Shown: in pieces, positions 10,076 to 24,065 of the stretch
Layout: each line of letters opens with the position of its first letter
Numbering within the stretch: the stretch's first letter is position 1
NCBI RefSeq assembly: GCF_964204865.1
Contig: NC_135259.1
Coordinates: forward strand, 2,294,001 to 2,358,000
Direction of reading: 5' to 3'
DNA from: Styela clava
Lineage: Eukaryota; Chordata; Ascidiacea; Stolidobranchia; Styelidae
Length of the DNA: 64,000 nt
Program-made: the position numbers and the translations under genes
Notes under the pieces: generated by a model
Database searches by the model: none
What the model saw: only the letters and a program-made list of their open reading frames with translations
Told to the model about the DNA's origin: nothing

Positions 10076-13000
10076 ATGTCGCGTGCGAGACTTTTTTTGT
10101 TCAATTTACTCATCCTCTTTTTGATAGCAAAAAGTATAGCAAACGTTGAAGGTAAGTAGTGAATTGATCAGCATTAGATTATTTGAATTCATTACAAATT
10201 TGTCGTATTTGCAAGGTTGGTTCAAGTTGGGCAATCGTACGTGTAGTATACATGATGAATGAATGAGGAATGGTACCTGAATTGGCCGAAGAGATGAAAC
10301 ACAAAGTTTAATTTTTAAATGAATTCTACATTCTGAAATGCAATGGATTGTCTAATTTCGCATAATTTATATGCTACGTATGCGAATATTTTCATAGCTT
10401 TCTAGCAATATATTACCTAATTATTATTATCATTTTATCGCAATAAAAAAGCTATTCAGCACGGCCAATCCACATGCACAAACGTTTTTTTTTTATAGAA
10501 AGGCAAGAATATCAAGCGGAATTTGATAGGACCTTTACGTGTGACGACGTTGTTCGCAGTAAGCCATCTCTATATTACTCAAGTTATTCATATAATATAT
10601 ATTTTCTTCATACAACCAATAAAATACACACAGCGATGCATGGTTTATTTCCAGATCGCATATTGTCAAGGAAAACGCGTCTACAGTCAATTTACTGACA
10701 TACTGTATTTATTGACGATAGATAAAAAATAAAACTCCCATGAAATTTAAATCAAGTAGGCCTAGTTTTGTTTCATATTCCTAATTTCCATGTCATGGTG
10801 TTTTGATTATTTTTATCAGTATGGAAAGGCGAGGATTATGCTTCTACTAAACCTTCGGAAGAGTTTATAAAAGATTTTGAAATAAACTTTGGTGAAGCCT
10901 ATCGATATGGTACGATAATGTTTATTTTTGTTGTGTCCCACTATTTTTACCCTTTTCTGTTTATTTATACGGTGATAGAAGAAAAACGACAAAAAATTCA
11001 CTACAGATACGTAATTTTAAATAAACCAGTCCTGGACAATGAGGCATTCTACCTGATATATTTTTACACCAATTGTGTGTCCGTAGCGTAATGCTATGCG
11101 AAGTATAAATAAAGCTATACGTTAAGAATATTGTCCTGGTCTCTGTGCATTCAAGTGACAATGAGCATCTGCCCATCTATTACAGTTTATTGCTGATAGA
11201 TATAAAATCGACTCTTGTTAGGACGAACCTTGGGTAAAATTAACAATTTATTTTGAGAAGAAGAAATATATGATTTAAATAACTGTATACTAAGAATTTT
11301 ACGAACGGAATGTGGGTCGTTAAAAATCACTGTACTTGAAACGGGATTGAGTCACTGCTTATATAAAAGCATTTAAGTTCAACGGGAAAAATGATAAATG
11401 TTTTTCCTCGGCTATGGGGTTTTATATTAGCAAACAATTGACCACAAATTTGCAATATAGTTCTTAGATATATCTTATCTATACGCATGTCGAAACTAGA
11501 GAGTTTGCAAACGTCTGTAATCAATACGTAGATTAATCATGACTAACCCAGAGAATATGCCATAATTTTGTATATTTAGTATTATTAGGGAAATATACAT
11601 TTAACACCTTAATACATTTAATACAGGCGGCCCTGGACCCACCATAGCTACGTATGACGTCATGGAAATTGTGACTTTACCCACCATTAAACAATTTCTC
11701 GTGACTGCTTGCTCTTTACGGAAAAGAATTCTTAATGCAACCGCACATGGTACGTTCATAGCTGCGATCAATTTTTTACTGTCATCGCAGGGCAATGTTA
11801 ACATTATAACAAAAATTTGGAATACGAATATTTTGCATCAAAGATGATAGTTAAAATTTTCAGTTTTAATCGAAGGGAGTGAAATGAATCTGATAAAACT
11901 GTAATCATTTTCCTAATTTCTTAATAATTCAAACTTTCAGTATAAGATCATTATTTATTCCATCTTTAGACATTATGGAGAGTTATTTGACAATAAAAGA
12001 AATCAGGAAAGTCGTATATGGAGGTGGTTGGGGACCGAACACACATGGCTTGTTAGGTAATAGCAAGAAACCAGCGGAATATTGTGAGTGTAGAATTTTC
12101 AATTACCATAACACGAAATTTATGTAATTTAACTAAAATAGGTCATAATTGGGAGCCTATTTTTGTTTTTTGTTATATGCCGACTATTCTTGTATGATTA
12201 TTGGGTATTCGGGCACTTTTCCGTAATGCAAAAATGCTGCTATCACAAAAACAGAAAATGCGCTTTTTCATTCTTGAATCCCAAATTATTCATTTGTCAG
12301 TGCAAGGCCGACTATTGGCTTAATTGTCCAGTTGTGGATGGATAAATTCAGAAAATAAAGCCTGCTATTTAAGTTTTAAACTTTGGCATAGTTGAAAACA
12401 GCTTCCCAACAAGTTTGAAGGGTATCACATCAAGACAATTGTTTTTGTTTCACAGCAACCGCAATGCTTGAAAATTGAAAATTTAAATAATGACTCATTT
12501 GCTGCCCATATATGTACATTCCTATGCATTCATATGATATTATTCTCCTTTGAAAATATGATAAATTTCTTTTGGAAACAGTGTGGTATATGAGACAGCC
12601 AACAACAAACGATCTAATGCATATGCTACGCACGTTTTTCTGCATCTACCGCACTTGCAACGTTGGAATATGTAAAATTGGATCTGTGGAATTTTCGGAA
12701 GCACATTATAAAACAGCAAGAATTGAACTTCTGACAGCATGGCGTGATAAGATAAAAGCATTGGATGAAGATATTGCCGACGAAGTCGTTATGGTGAAAA
12801 TGTTGCAGCAAGCCATTGTTCTCGATGAAAAGTCCGAAGCAGACTTGTTGAAGGGAGAACTTCTTTCCTATTGGATCAACGGAATCTTGATGTTAGATGG
12901 TATAATCACAATTATGGTGGGTATAGAACAAAATCCAACGAAAGAAAATTTCATGAAAAGTATTTGGGACTCCACCATATGTGAGTGTTTAGATGGATAT

Positions 13001-13087
13001 GGTGGGAGAATGTGCAATGTCTGCCCAACGGAAAATATATTGCCACTTTATATTTTTAACAAATTTCAGCGACACATTCACCTGTGA
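10076..13087 (+). CDS. Gene B copy 1: secreted cysteine-rich family protein with extended C-terminus
   Basis: Six exons: 10076-10151, 10499-10558, 10820-10909, 11627-11749, 11970-12083 and 12582-13087, totalling 969 nt and 322 residues. All introns are GT-AG and phase 1. Residues 1-24 form a signal peptide with a long hydrophobic core. Conserved features are R-T-F-T-C with C40, A-C-S-L-R with C104, and an N-A-T sequon at 112. They continue with F-F-C-x4-C-x3-C (175, 180, 185) and the EGF-like C-x-C-x8-C-x2-C at 288-302. The reading frame runs past Phe316, where the ancestral copy in unit 5 stops, and adds six residues (Q-R-H-I-H-L) encoded by sequence from exon 2 of gene A. That extension was made by the tandem duplication. 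The family is not named and a molecular role cannot be assigned. Confidence 0.78.
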
Positions 13088-14652
13088 AAACGTTCAACAC
13101 GGTAATTACGATTAATATTTTTTCAATTAAACTGATGTGAAGTCAATGTGAAACTGGCGCCTTCTGCGAGCCCAGAACTAATTTTGTTCCCATTGCCTTT
13201 GAGTCAATTTGAAACAATATTACTTGAATGAGTATCAACCCAGTTTCAGTTCAAGTTGGATTATTGTGTGGTCTTTGGTACGCTGAGTCACCTAATTATC
13301 ATGAATGTTGTACTTTTGTGGATTTATAATCTTGCTGATTTTCAGTTGATCGATACTTACTGCTTGAGTATCTACCTGCGCCAGGTTTTATACTTGAGGT
13401 GTTTTTTACAATGGGATGGTTTTTCGCTGGAGGTAAGACTTTCATGTAAAGCACATTAAATTTAGTATAGATTTTAAACCTTCCTCGGATAAATATATTT
13501 CAGAACCTGAGCTGGTGACTGTAAACGAAAGTTTGAAATATATTGTTTCACCGGCGATAGACGGTTTTAAATCCAGACTTTGTTCGCTGCGAAATAGACT
13601 TAAAAATGCAACGGCTCATGGTAAGTAGCAAGCTTAACTATCTAATTCTAGCATACCATCTTTGAAATGTTTGTAGACATTCTTCCTTCATCCTAAATCA
13701 ACTGCGACAATAAAAATGGCTGGTGTTGTAATTAGCAAAACACCCCCACACACCCGCATGCGTGAGCGTATTCACTTTAGATTGGCAAGCTGCATATTCT
13801 CAACACTCGAAGAAATTTAATTTATAAACCATTTCTTATTTTGTTCGTTACGCTAGATATTTTAGAAGCGTATAAGAGTCAAGAAAATCTAGAATCTCTA
13901 ATACTAAATGGATGGAAGGAGAACGATTATGACAGAATGAAACAATTACACTATAACCAAGGAGATTGTAAGTCAATAATAAGTGACTTTAATGCTGTAT
14001 AAAGCAAATATTAGTTTGAAAAATTTACTCGATCTCACAAATATTACCCAATTTGGTCACTCTCACAACTCACATGATACCTCTTGCAGAAATGCTATTT
14101 TAATAACCCGATGAAAGTTAACTATAAACCAGAATAAAATTTTTGTTCAGATATTTTAATTTTTCTCGAATTTTTACGATTCTGTAACGTTTCCCTTTTA
14201 CAGTATGGTTTTTGAGATATCCAAATGTGTTTGATCTTCTTGAAAGTGTTCGAAGGTTTTTCTGCACTTATCGTAGATGCAATGTGGGAGAGTGTGCAAT
14301 TCCACCAATCCGTTTCACGTCAGTTGAGCAAGAAAATGCGATGTTAGAACTTTTCCATTTATGGGAATGGCACTTTGAAGATAAAGAATTGGATCTTAGC
14401 GAAGTATTTGTTCATATGGTTGGTGAACCCCATCTGAAAAAAGAGGGCATATCGGGAATAGATTTGACTAATTCGAAACTTTCTACGTATTTTGCTAATG
14501 TCCTTATTGCCATAGACACGTTGTTAGGCTTGTTCACCAACTTAGAAGATAATTTAAACAGAGAAACGTATCTTTTTACACAATGGCATCTGACTCTTTG
14601 CAATTGCTGGGGAGGATATTCTGGAAGATCTTGCAACACTTGCCCTGCTTGA
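13067..14652 (+). pseudogene. Gene A copy 2, 5'-truncated
   Basis: Keeps the last 35 nt of exon 2 (13067-13101) and exons 3-6 at 13346-13432, 13504-13620, 13857-13967 and 14204-14652, with splice sites intact. It has no promoter, no signal-peptide exon and no start of exon 2. Exons 3-6 remain open, with GGA (not a stop) in exon 5. One missense change, Leu to His, lies in exon 6 near 14431. The first in-frame Met is in exon 3 at 13411. It could be expressed only by read-through from B copy 1 or by trans-splicing, and would then lack a signal peptide. Confidence 0.8.
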
Positions 14653-16493
14653 AAACTGATATAGATCGGGTTGCGATTCTAATTGAAAATCTGTATCTGA
14701 GTTTGAATATTTTGTTGAATACTCGGTTGTCCTTACTTCTATTAAATGCTGACGGAACGAATTATAACTTGCAGATCTTGCTAATATTGAAAATAATCTA
14801 TCGGTGAGATAATGCTGTAATATTTCTATATTTTCATGTCTTGAAAGAATAAAATTGTACGCATTTTTCAAAAGTGCATGCGTTGATAAATAAAATAAGA
14901 ATGAGTTTCTGAAGGAAAATTTCCTACTTTGAGACTACAACTTCGTGGATTGGTCAAATTGGTCAAAAAGTTTTAAAAGATAACTCAGATTGTGTGAAAA
15001 AACTTTTCCTTGTTCTATATCACTGAATAAATCGAGATATTTATGAATGAGTGAAATGTAGTCCAACTAGGTGTGTCATTGTAATTAGATTCTAGCCTAG
15101 CTTGGAATTCGAAAAGTCATTGAAAACGACGGGAGATATTCTATCTAACTGAGTTTTCTACCAACAACAATTGTGAATATATTTTTTTTTCAAAGTAATT
15201 GTTACGACAATCACGGGAAAGCTGTTTTCAAATCAAAACTAGGTCTTTTTATCAGCCTATCGTGAACGAGCTGTTTTTGCTTTACTTTGATTTTCCTATG
15301 CTACAAGGGTTCAGATGGAATATCTGGAATACGTGAAACCTAATTGCACGTGTTTAGTTCTTGTTTCAAATAAAAGTTATCAATTTACCTCGTGACCTGA
15401 AATAAATTTCCGGGTGGTTGTGCTCAGTGTATTTCCTGTTGTGGCTTTGTGTGGTTTCGTAAGATCACAGCCAAGTGGAATACCAATTGGGTCAAATTCT
15501 GCACTACAATCTTAACTATAGCCGTACAAGCGTCATCAAAACAATATGTATCAAAGACTCTATTCGTTACTCGATTTAAAATGAATTTACGCCCACGTTT
15601 GGATATCGTATATTTTGTAATTTACCATTGCTTCATGTCGTTACATTTCATTTCAATGTATAGTTATAAAAAATGCAGGAGCTTTTTTTAAGGAATACGG
15701 CGTTTCAATATTTGGTTGGATGCAAGATTTACACAGATCCCTTTTTTCATTACTTATCGATCTTGATCGGTAAGTATGTTGATACTTGAGGTATTTGTCT
15801 GTTTGTTTGTTTGTCTGTCTGTTAGATACACGCGATATCTCACGAAAGCGAGGTTGGATCTGCTTAAAATTTTGCATGTGCATTCATCATATCTCGGACC
15901 AGGAGCATATTGATTTTGAATGAACTATATAATTAGCGAGTTATTAATTAATTAGTAATGGGACACGCGGTGTCGCTATTGAGTCAGAGCGGAGGAAACA
16001 TGCCGCTAGATCGATAAGTCGGCGGTCTCTATATCTCGTTTAATGATTTTTGATAAATTTCTGAAGTCTGTATCAATAAAGTAAATAATCATTATCGTTT
16101 TTTGTCTACGTTCTACGTTTTTTGAAGTGGAAAGTCAAATGCGACAAGAATCACGCCCTTCATACACGAATAACAGACTTGGATTATTTTTAGGTCTGTT
16201 GATTCTTTTCCCTCAGCAAGAGTAAGTACCATTGTGTCTGTTGAAACAAACTGATTCTTGATCCAATCGCATATTGGATTTCAGTAGTTTTTCACATTTT
16301 AGTTCTGTGATTGTATTACCAAAATCCATCTTAAACTGAATACAGAACAGCAATAAACTGGTATAATGTCAGGGATAAAAGTTTTCAAACGATCAGCATT
16401 AGAACTTTACATTTTGGTATCAAACTATTGCAAACTGTGAATACCTGTCTAACTCAAACTAAGCCAAACACTGGCGATAGGGCAGGTATTATT

Positions 16494-16697
16494 GGTTCCC
16501 TTACATTTGAACCCACGTACATTTGAACCCATGACAATTGCACCTGTATGCTATTGCACCTATGGATTTTTTTTTTGTTTCACGGATAGTTAAACTCATA
16601 CTAACCCTAACCCATGGGTTTTAGCATACGCATATAGATTGAACCCGTGGATATACACATGGGTTCAAATGTACGTGGGTTCAAATGTACAGTCACC
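16494..16697. mobile_element. Miniature inverted-repeat element, unit 2 copy
   Basis: Array copy of the element at 7081-7284 with the same GGTATTATT flanks. It arrived by duplication of the unit, not by separate insertion. Confidence 0.8.
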
Positions 16698-19488
16698 GGT
16701 ATTATTACATATGACTGCTTTCAGCTCAATGGTCAAAATTATTAAACGAATGCAAAGTGGGCAAACATGATAAATGAAACAACAGACAGTACGACAGTAA
16801 TTTGATTCCACCATGGTATCGCTTGTTTTGATGAAACATTTACAATTTGTGGTGTACGAGATGTGTCACAGGTTTGTATTTAAAAGATCAACGTCATCAT
16901 GTATTGTGGTACCATTTATGTGATTGAAGCTTTCAATTTCGATATTTTTCCCAGTCTGTTTATTAATCGAGATGTATGTTTGCCTTGTTGTCATAGCGTT
17001 CAATGACATTCAAATCAAAATACGGTCACTGGATGAATTTTCATGTAATGACATCATTCAGATATCTATAATTTTTACTATCCGGATAACGGATATATCC
17101 GTATATTTCGAATTTTAACCATCCGATTAACCGGAAAGATATTGTTGAGTTTTAGAAAATCCATTTCCTCAAGTTTTTTTTGATGTATTGATCAAAAATT
17201 ACGAAACATTTTTTGCGAATATATAAACATGCACTCTAAAGGCGTTCCACTGCAAAAACTATAAGCTACACCCGACCAAAATGCAACAGAATCAGCAATT
17301 CGTGGATCGCACCTCCCACAGTGTAGGCCAATACTTGATGCGTGAAAGCACAATGCACCAGATAAGAGATGCACCACCCTGCGTGTCGTCGATCGTGCAG
17401 TATTAGCGTTGTATCCAGTACCAAATCAAAACACGCTTTCAATTGCCCCACAATATGCCCGAATCACAATGGCACAAACCACGACAGTAGAATATAGTTA
17501 TCACCAAAACCGCCACCTCCATCTGCCCCGTCGTTATACCCACCCATTTAAAGCTTTTCAACTGTATTCGTTTATAGCCTTGCTTATATTTTCAACCTAA
17601 CTTAAAAGAATGGGCTCTTCTATTTTAAAAGAATGGGCTCTTCTATTACATATTAATCACATTTGTGTTACATATTTTGTGATGTGAGAGTGAAGTTCAC
17701 GATGGCTGAAATATAGACAGAGAAGTGTGAATAAAAATTGTTATCACGTGATATGGGGTATGTCCGCCGTAATTTAACAAAAAATATCAAAATTACTAAT
17801 GAGCATATACACCATTCATGCAACTTTATTATTCGGTTAATCGTCACAATTATATTCGATATCAGAGAGCAAAATATCTCTCGGTTTACCGGTTATTCGT
17901 TAATCCAACCCCAGCCTCCTATTATGTATATGTGAACAATGTCTTTTATTGTTATGCATAAATCCATGACTGAACTTTTCTTCCTCCACCGGCACTTGAA
18001 ACTTTCCATTATGTATTGCTTCACCTCAAATTGTTCTTTGACCAAAAAATAAATGTGATGGCTTATTTGGGGAATCAAATGTGACTACAACTATTTTGTT
18101 GATATTGTTTTTCCATTTTCTGAGTTTCTCATTATTCTCGATTCATTTTTAGTAGTGATATCTGAATATATATTGCGCACTGTTTCAATAGACTTTTGAC
18201 TCTATTTCCTGTATTCAACAGGGGTATTCAAAGTTTCTTTTAATATCCTCTATTCTTTTTAGAGTATTTAACATGTTTCAACATTTTATTTTTAGATGAT
18301 GGCAACTTTCCAACATTTTCAGCATTTTGAACTATTTGAGATATTTCTTTACTGATATTTATACTTTTTAGACTAGTTAGCTAGTTGTCTTTGTTTTTAC
18401 TACTTACAATAATTATATTTTGTTCTTTAATTTCTTCAAATTGTGTCATTAACTCTGTTGTTTCATTATTTGATGACAGCTCTTTATATCTAAATCTATT
18501 CCTATGCGATGTAATTATCCAGTTCATTTCTTTGTCCATTTTTAGTTTAATATGTTATACATTTTAAGTTAAGTTATCAATAACTTAGGATACTACGTTC
18601 GAAATGACATGAGTTTAATGGCGCTACATAAGAGAATTGTTTTCGTGTGTATGTAGGCCCAAAGCGCATGGAAATATATTAACTCCAAGATCACAATTTT
18701 TAAGATGACGACTGTCGAAAATAATATAACACTGAACTGTAATATTGTTTCAAGCCAGTAAGCGGCACACCATCTTACTACAAGCGACGCACTAATGTTT
18801 GGAACCTCTGGTTTAGGCAATTAAGGCAAGGCATGCAGGCACGTTTCAGACATGCAGGCGTGTAGGGAGGTGAGAAAATTAAATGTCAGAGCTCTCGCAT
18901 CTTGTAATTTATATATGAGAAGACTGCGTAGAAAAACTCAAGTAATCAATTCGGTAACATTTGAAATTGATAACATTTACCATTTAAACCATTAATTTTA
19001 AACCCCTTTTCGAACTCTTCATCATCAAACTTCACACATCTTCTGCGTAGAATATGCTTTATTCGTTTACCATTCCAGCATAACTGCAGAGAGTGAAAAC
19101 TAAGTGCACATGATTTGACTGATATTATTCGCCTTGGTATGGCTGGTAGTGTTGCCTGAACTGAGTTGCAACTATTTAAAAATTGATACAAAATTAATCG
19201 TCCTCTATTTAATAGTGGGTGTACTTTGGTCAAACTCCTCTTGAAAAAGTAACAATTTTCTGTTAAACATGCGGTGCTTGTTAAAATCTGTCAGTTACAA
19301 ACGCGGGGAAAAGATGTTAGTCATTTTGTTTTGACGTGAATTCATTCTGTTCATGATTGCGTATTCAGGAAAGACGAGACGGAAAAACGTTGATAACAAT
19401 TGTGCCCTTCCTTTTGAATGATTTGATTTAAGTTATAAAAAATCACAGCAGCAATAAAGCAGTCTGGGCAAACACTGTAACAAAGAAA

Positions 19489-22400
19489 ATGTCGCGTGCG
19501 AGACTTTTTTTGTTCAATTTACTCATCCTCTTTTTGATAGCAAAAAGTATAGCAAACGTTGAAGGTAAGTAGTGAATTGATCAGCATTAGATTATTTGAA
19601 TTCATTACAAATTTGTCGTATTTGCAAGGTTGGTTCAAGTTGGGCAATCGTACGTGTAGTATACATGATGAATGAATGAGGAATGGTACCTGAATTGGCC
19701 GAAGAGATGAAACACAAAGTTTAATTTTTAAATGAATTCTACATTCTGAAATGCAATGGATTGTCTAATTTCGCATAATTTATATGCTACGTATGCGAAT
19801 ATTTTCATAGCTTTCTAGCAATATATTACCTAATTATTATTATCATTTTATCGCAATAAAAAAGCTATTCAGCACGGCCAATCCACATGCACAAACGTTT
19901 TTTTTTTATAGAAAGGCAAGAATATCAAGCGGAATTTGATAGGACCTTTACGTGTGACGACGTTGTTCGCAGTAAGCCATCTCTATATTACTCAAGTTAT
20001 TCATATAATATATATTTTCTTCATACAACCAATAAAATACACACAGCGATGCATGGTTTATTTCCAGATCGCATATTGTCAAGGAAAACGCGTCTACAGT
20101 CAATTTACTGACATACTGTATTTATTGACGATAGATAAAAAATAAAACTCCCATGAAATTTAAATCAAGTAGGCCTAGTTTTGTTTCATATTCCTAATTT
20201 CCATGTCATGGTGTTTTGATTATTTTTATCAGTATGGAAAGGCGAGGATTATGCTTCTACTAAACCTTCGGAAGAGTTTATAAAAGATTTTGAAATAAAC
20301 TTTGGTGAAGCCTATCGATATGGTACGATAATGTTTATTTTTGTTGTGTCCCACTATTTTTACCCTTTTCTGTTTATTTATACGGTGATAGAAGAAAAAC
20401 GACAAAAAATTCACTACAGATACGTAATTTTAAATAAACCAGTCCTGGACAATGAGGCATTCTACCTGATATATTTTTACACCAATTGTGTGTCCGTAGC
20501 GTAATGCTATGCGAAGTATAAATAAAGCTATACGTTAAGAATATTGTCCTGGTCTCTGTGCATTCAAGTGACAATGAGCATCTGCCCATCTATTACAGTT
20601 TATTGCTGATAGATATAAAATCGACTCTTGTTAGGACGAACCTTGGGTAAAATTAACAATTTATTTTGAGAAGAAGAAATATATGATTTAAATAACTGTA
20701 TACTAAGAATTTTACGAACGGAATGTGGGTCGTTAAAAATCACTGTACTTGAAACGGGATTGAGTCACTGCTTATATAAAAGCATTTAAGTTCAACGGGA
20801 AAAATGATAAATGTTTTTCCTCGGCTATGGGGTTTTATATTAGCAAACAATTGACCACAAATTTGCAATATAGTTCTTAGATATATCTTATCTATACGCA
20901 TGTCGAAACTAGAGAGTTTGCAAACGTCTGTAATCAATACGTAGATTAATCATGACTAACCCAGAGAATATGCCATAATTTTGTATATTTAGTATTATTA
21001 GGGAAATATACATTTAACACCTTAATACATTTAATACAGGCGGCCCTGGACCCACCATAGCTACGTATGACGTCATGGAAATTGTGACTTTACCCACCAT
21101 TAAACAATTTCTCGTGACTGCTTGCTCTTTACGGAAAAGAATTCTTAATGCAACCGCACATGGTACGTTCATAGCTGCGATCAATTTTTTACTGTCATCG
21201 CAGGGCAATGTTAACATTATAACAAAAATTTGGAATACGAATATTTTGCATCAAAGATGATAGTTAAAATTTTCAGTTTTAATCGAAGGGAGTGAAATGA
21301 ATCTGATAAAACTGTAATCATTTTCCTAATTTCTTAATAATTCAAACTTTCAGTATAAGATCATTATTTATTCCATCTTTAGACATTATGGAGAGTTATT
21401 TGACAATAAAAGAAATCAGGAAAGTCGTATATGGAGGTGGTTGGGGACCGAACACACATGGCTTGTTAGGTAATAGCAAGAAACCAGCGGAATATTGTGA
21501 GTGTAGAATTTTCAATTACCATAACACGAAATTTATGTAATTTAACTAAAATAGGTCATAATTGGGAGCCTATTTTTGTTTTTTGTTATATGCCGACTAT
21601 TCTTGTATGATTATTGGGTATTCGGGCACTTTTCCGTAATGCAAAAATGCTGCTATCACAAAAACAGAAAATGCGCTTTTTCATTCTTGAATCCCAAATT
21701 ATTCATTTGTCAGTGCAAGGCCGACTATTGGCTTAATTGTCCAGTTGTGGATGGATAAATTCAGAAAATAAAGCCTGCTATTTAAGTTTTAAACTTTGGC
21801 ATAGTTGAAAACAGCTTCCCAACAAGTTTGAAGGGTATCACATCAAGACAATTGTTTTTGTTTCACAGCAACCGCAATGCTTGAAAATTGAAAATTTAAA
21901 TAATGACTCATTTGCTGCCCATATATGTACATTCCTATGCATTCATATGATATTATTCTCCTTTGAAAATATGATAAATTTCTTTTGGAAACAGTGTGGT
22001 ATATGAGACAGCCAACAACAAACGATCTAATGCATATGCTACGCACGTTTTTCTGCATCTACCGCACTTGCAACGTTGGAATATGTAAAATTGGATCTGT
22101 GGAATTTTCGGAAGCACATTATAAAACAGCAAGAATTGAACTTCTGACAGCATGGCGTGATAAGATAAAAGCATTGGATGAAGATATTGCCGACGAAGTC
22201 GTTATGGTGAAAATGTTGCAGCAAGCCATTGTTCTCGATGAAAAGTCCGAAGCAGACTTGTTGAAGGGAGAACTTCTTTCCTATTGGATCAACGGAATCT
22301 TGATGTTAGATGGTATAATCACAATTATGGTGGGTATAGAACAAAATCCAACGAAAGAAAATTTCATGAAAAGTATTTGGGACTCCACCATATGTGAGTG

Positions 22401-22500
22401 TTTAGATGGATATGGTGGGAGAATGTGCAATGTCTGCCCAACGGAAAATATATTGCCACTTTATATTTTTAACAAATTTCAGCGACACATTCACCTGTGA
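19489..22500 (+). CDS. Gene B copy 2, complete, extended C-terminus
   Basis: Exons 19489-19564, 19912-19971, 20233-20322, 21040-21162, 21383-21496 and 21995-22500. The predicted 322-residue product shows no difference from copy 1 that I could see, including the six-residue C-terminal extension. Its own TATA box is at 19434. Confidence 0.77.
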
Positions 22501-24065
22501 AAACGTTCAACACGGTAATTACGATTAATATTTTTTCAATTAAACTGATGTGAAGTCAATGTGAAACTGGCGCCTTCTGCGAGCCCAGAACTAATTTTGT
22601 TCCCATTGCCTTTGAGTCAATTTGAAACAATATTACTTGAATGAGTATCAACCCAGTTTCAGTTCAAGTTGGATTATTGTGTGGTCTTTGGTACGCTGAG
22701 TCACCTAATTATCATGAATGTTGTACTTTTGTGGATTTATAATCTTGCTGATTTTCAGTTGATCGATACTTACTGCTTGAGTATCTACCTGCGCCAGGTT
22801 TTATACTTGAGGTGTTTTTTACAATGGGATGGTTTTTCGCTGGAGGTAAGACTTTCATGTAAAGCACATTAAATTTAGTATAGATTTTAAACCTTCCTCG
22901 GATAAATATATTTCAGAACCTGAGCTGGAGACTGTAAACGAAAGTTTGAAATATATTGTTTCACCGGCGATAGACGGTTTTAAATCCAGACTTTGTTCGC
23001 TGCGAAATAGACTTAAAAATGCAACGGCTCATGGTAAGTAGCAAGCTTAACTATCTAATTCTAGCATACCATCTTTGAAATGTTTGTAGACATTCTTCCT
23101 TCATCCTAAATCAACTGCGACAATAAAAATGGCTGGTGTTGTAATTAGCAAAACACCCCCACACACCCGCATGCGTGAGCGTATTCACTTTAGATTGGCA
23201 AGCTGCATATTCTCAACACTCGAAGAAATTTAATTTATAAACCATTTCTTATTTTGTTCGTTACGCTAGATATTTTAGAAGCGTATAAGAGTCAAGAAAA
23301 TCTAGAATCTCTAATACTAAATGGATGGAAGGAGAACGATTATGACAGAATGAAACAATTACACTATAACCAATGAGATTGTAAGTCAATAATAAGTGAC
23401 TTTAATGCTGTATAAAGCAAATATTAGTTTGAAAAATTTACTCGATCTCACAAATATTACCCAATTTGGTCACTCTCACAACTCACATGATACCTCTTGC
23501 AGAAATGCTATTTTAATAACCCGATGAAAGTTAACTATAAACCAGAATAAAATTTTTGTTCAGATATTTTAATTTTTCTCGAATTTTTACGATTCTGTAA
23601 CGTTTCCCTTTTACAGTATGGTTTTTGAGATATCCAAATGTGTTTGATCTTCTTGAAAGTGTTCGAAGGTTTTTCTGCACTTATCGTAGATGCAATGTGG
23701 GAGAGTGTGCAATTCCACCAATCCGTTTCACGTCAGTTGAGCAAGAAAATGCGATGTTAGAACTTTTCCATTTATGGGAATGGCACTTTGAAGATAAAGA
23801 ATTGGATCTTAGCGAAGTATTTGTTCATATGGTTGGTGAACCCCTTCTGAAAAAAGAGGGCATATCGGGAATAGATTTGACTAATTCGAAACTTTCTACG
23901 TATTTTGCTAATGTCCTTATTGCCATAGACACGTTGTTAGGCTTGTTCACCAACTTAGAAGATAATTTAAACAGAGAAACGTATCTTTTTACACAATGGC
24001 ATCTGACTCTTTGCAATTGCTGGGGAGGATATTCTGGAAGATCTTGCAACACTTGCCCTGCTTGA
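22480..24065 (+). pseudogene. Gene A copy 3, 5'-truncated with nonsense codon
   Basis: Remnant exon 2 at 22480-22514 and exons 22759-22845, 22917-23033, 23270-23380 and 23617-24065. The exon 5 codon GGA is TGA at 23374-23376. This would end translation before the cysteine-rich last exon. Exon 4 also has Glu for Val. It lacks promoter and exon 1. Confidence 0.85.

Larger units (their letters stand above)
3654..13066 (+). repeat. Tandem array unit 1 (9,413 bp)
   Basis: The first of five near-identical direct repeats. The shared sequence begins at CAGCGACACATTC inside exon 2 of gene A, where the upstream flank reads CATCCTT. It runs through the rest of A, the A-B spacer and gene B to the last sense codon of B. 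The same CAGCGACAC sequence reappears at 13067, 22480, 29251 and 38665. Unit-1-specific bases include an A in place of T near 7891 and a C in place of A near 7791. Confidence 0.95.
13067..22479 (+). repeat. Tandem array unit 2 (9,413 bp)
   Basis: Same length as unit 1 and almost base-for-base identical. Distinguishing bases include CAT for CTT in A exon 6 (Leu to His, near 14431) and a T near 17186 that is shared only with unit 5. Confidence 0.95.
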
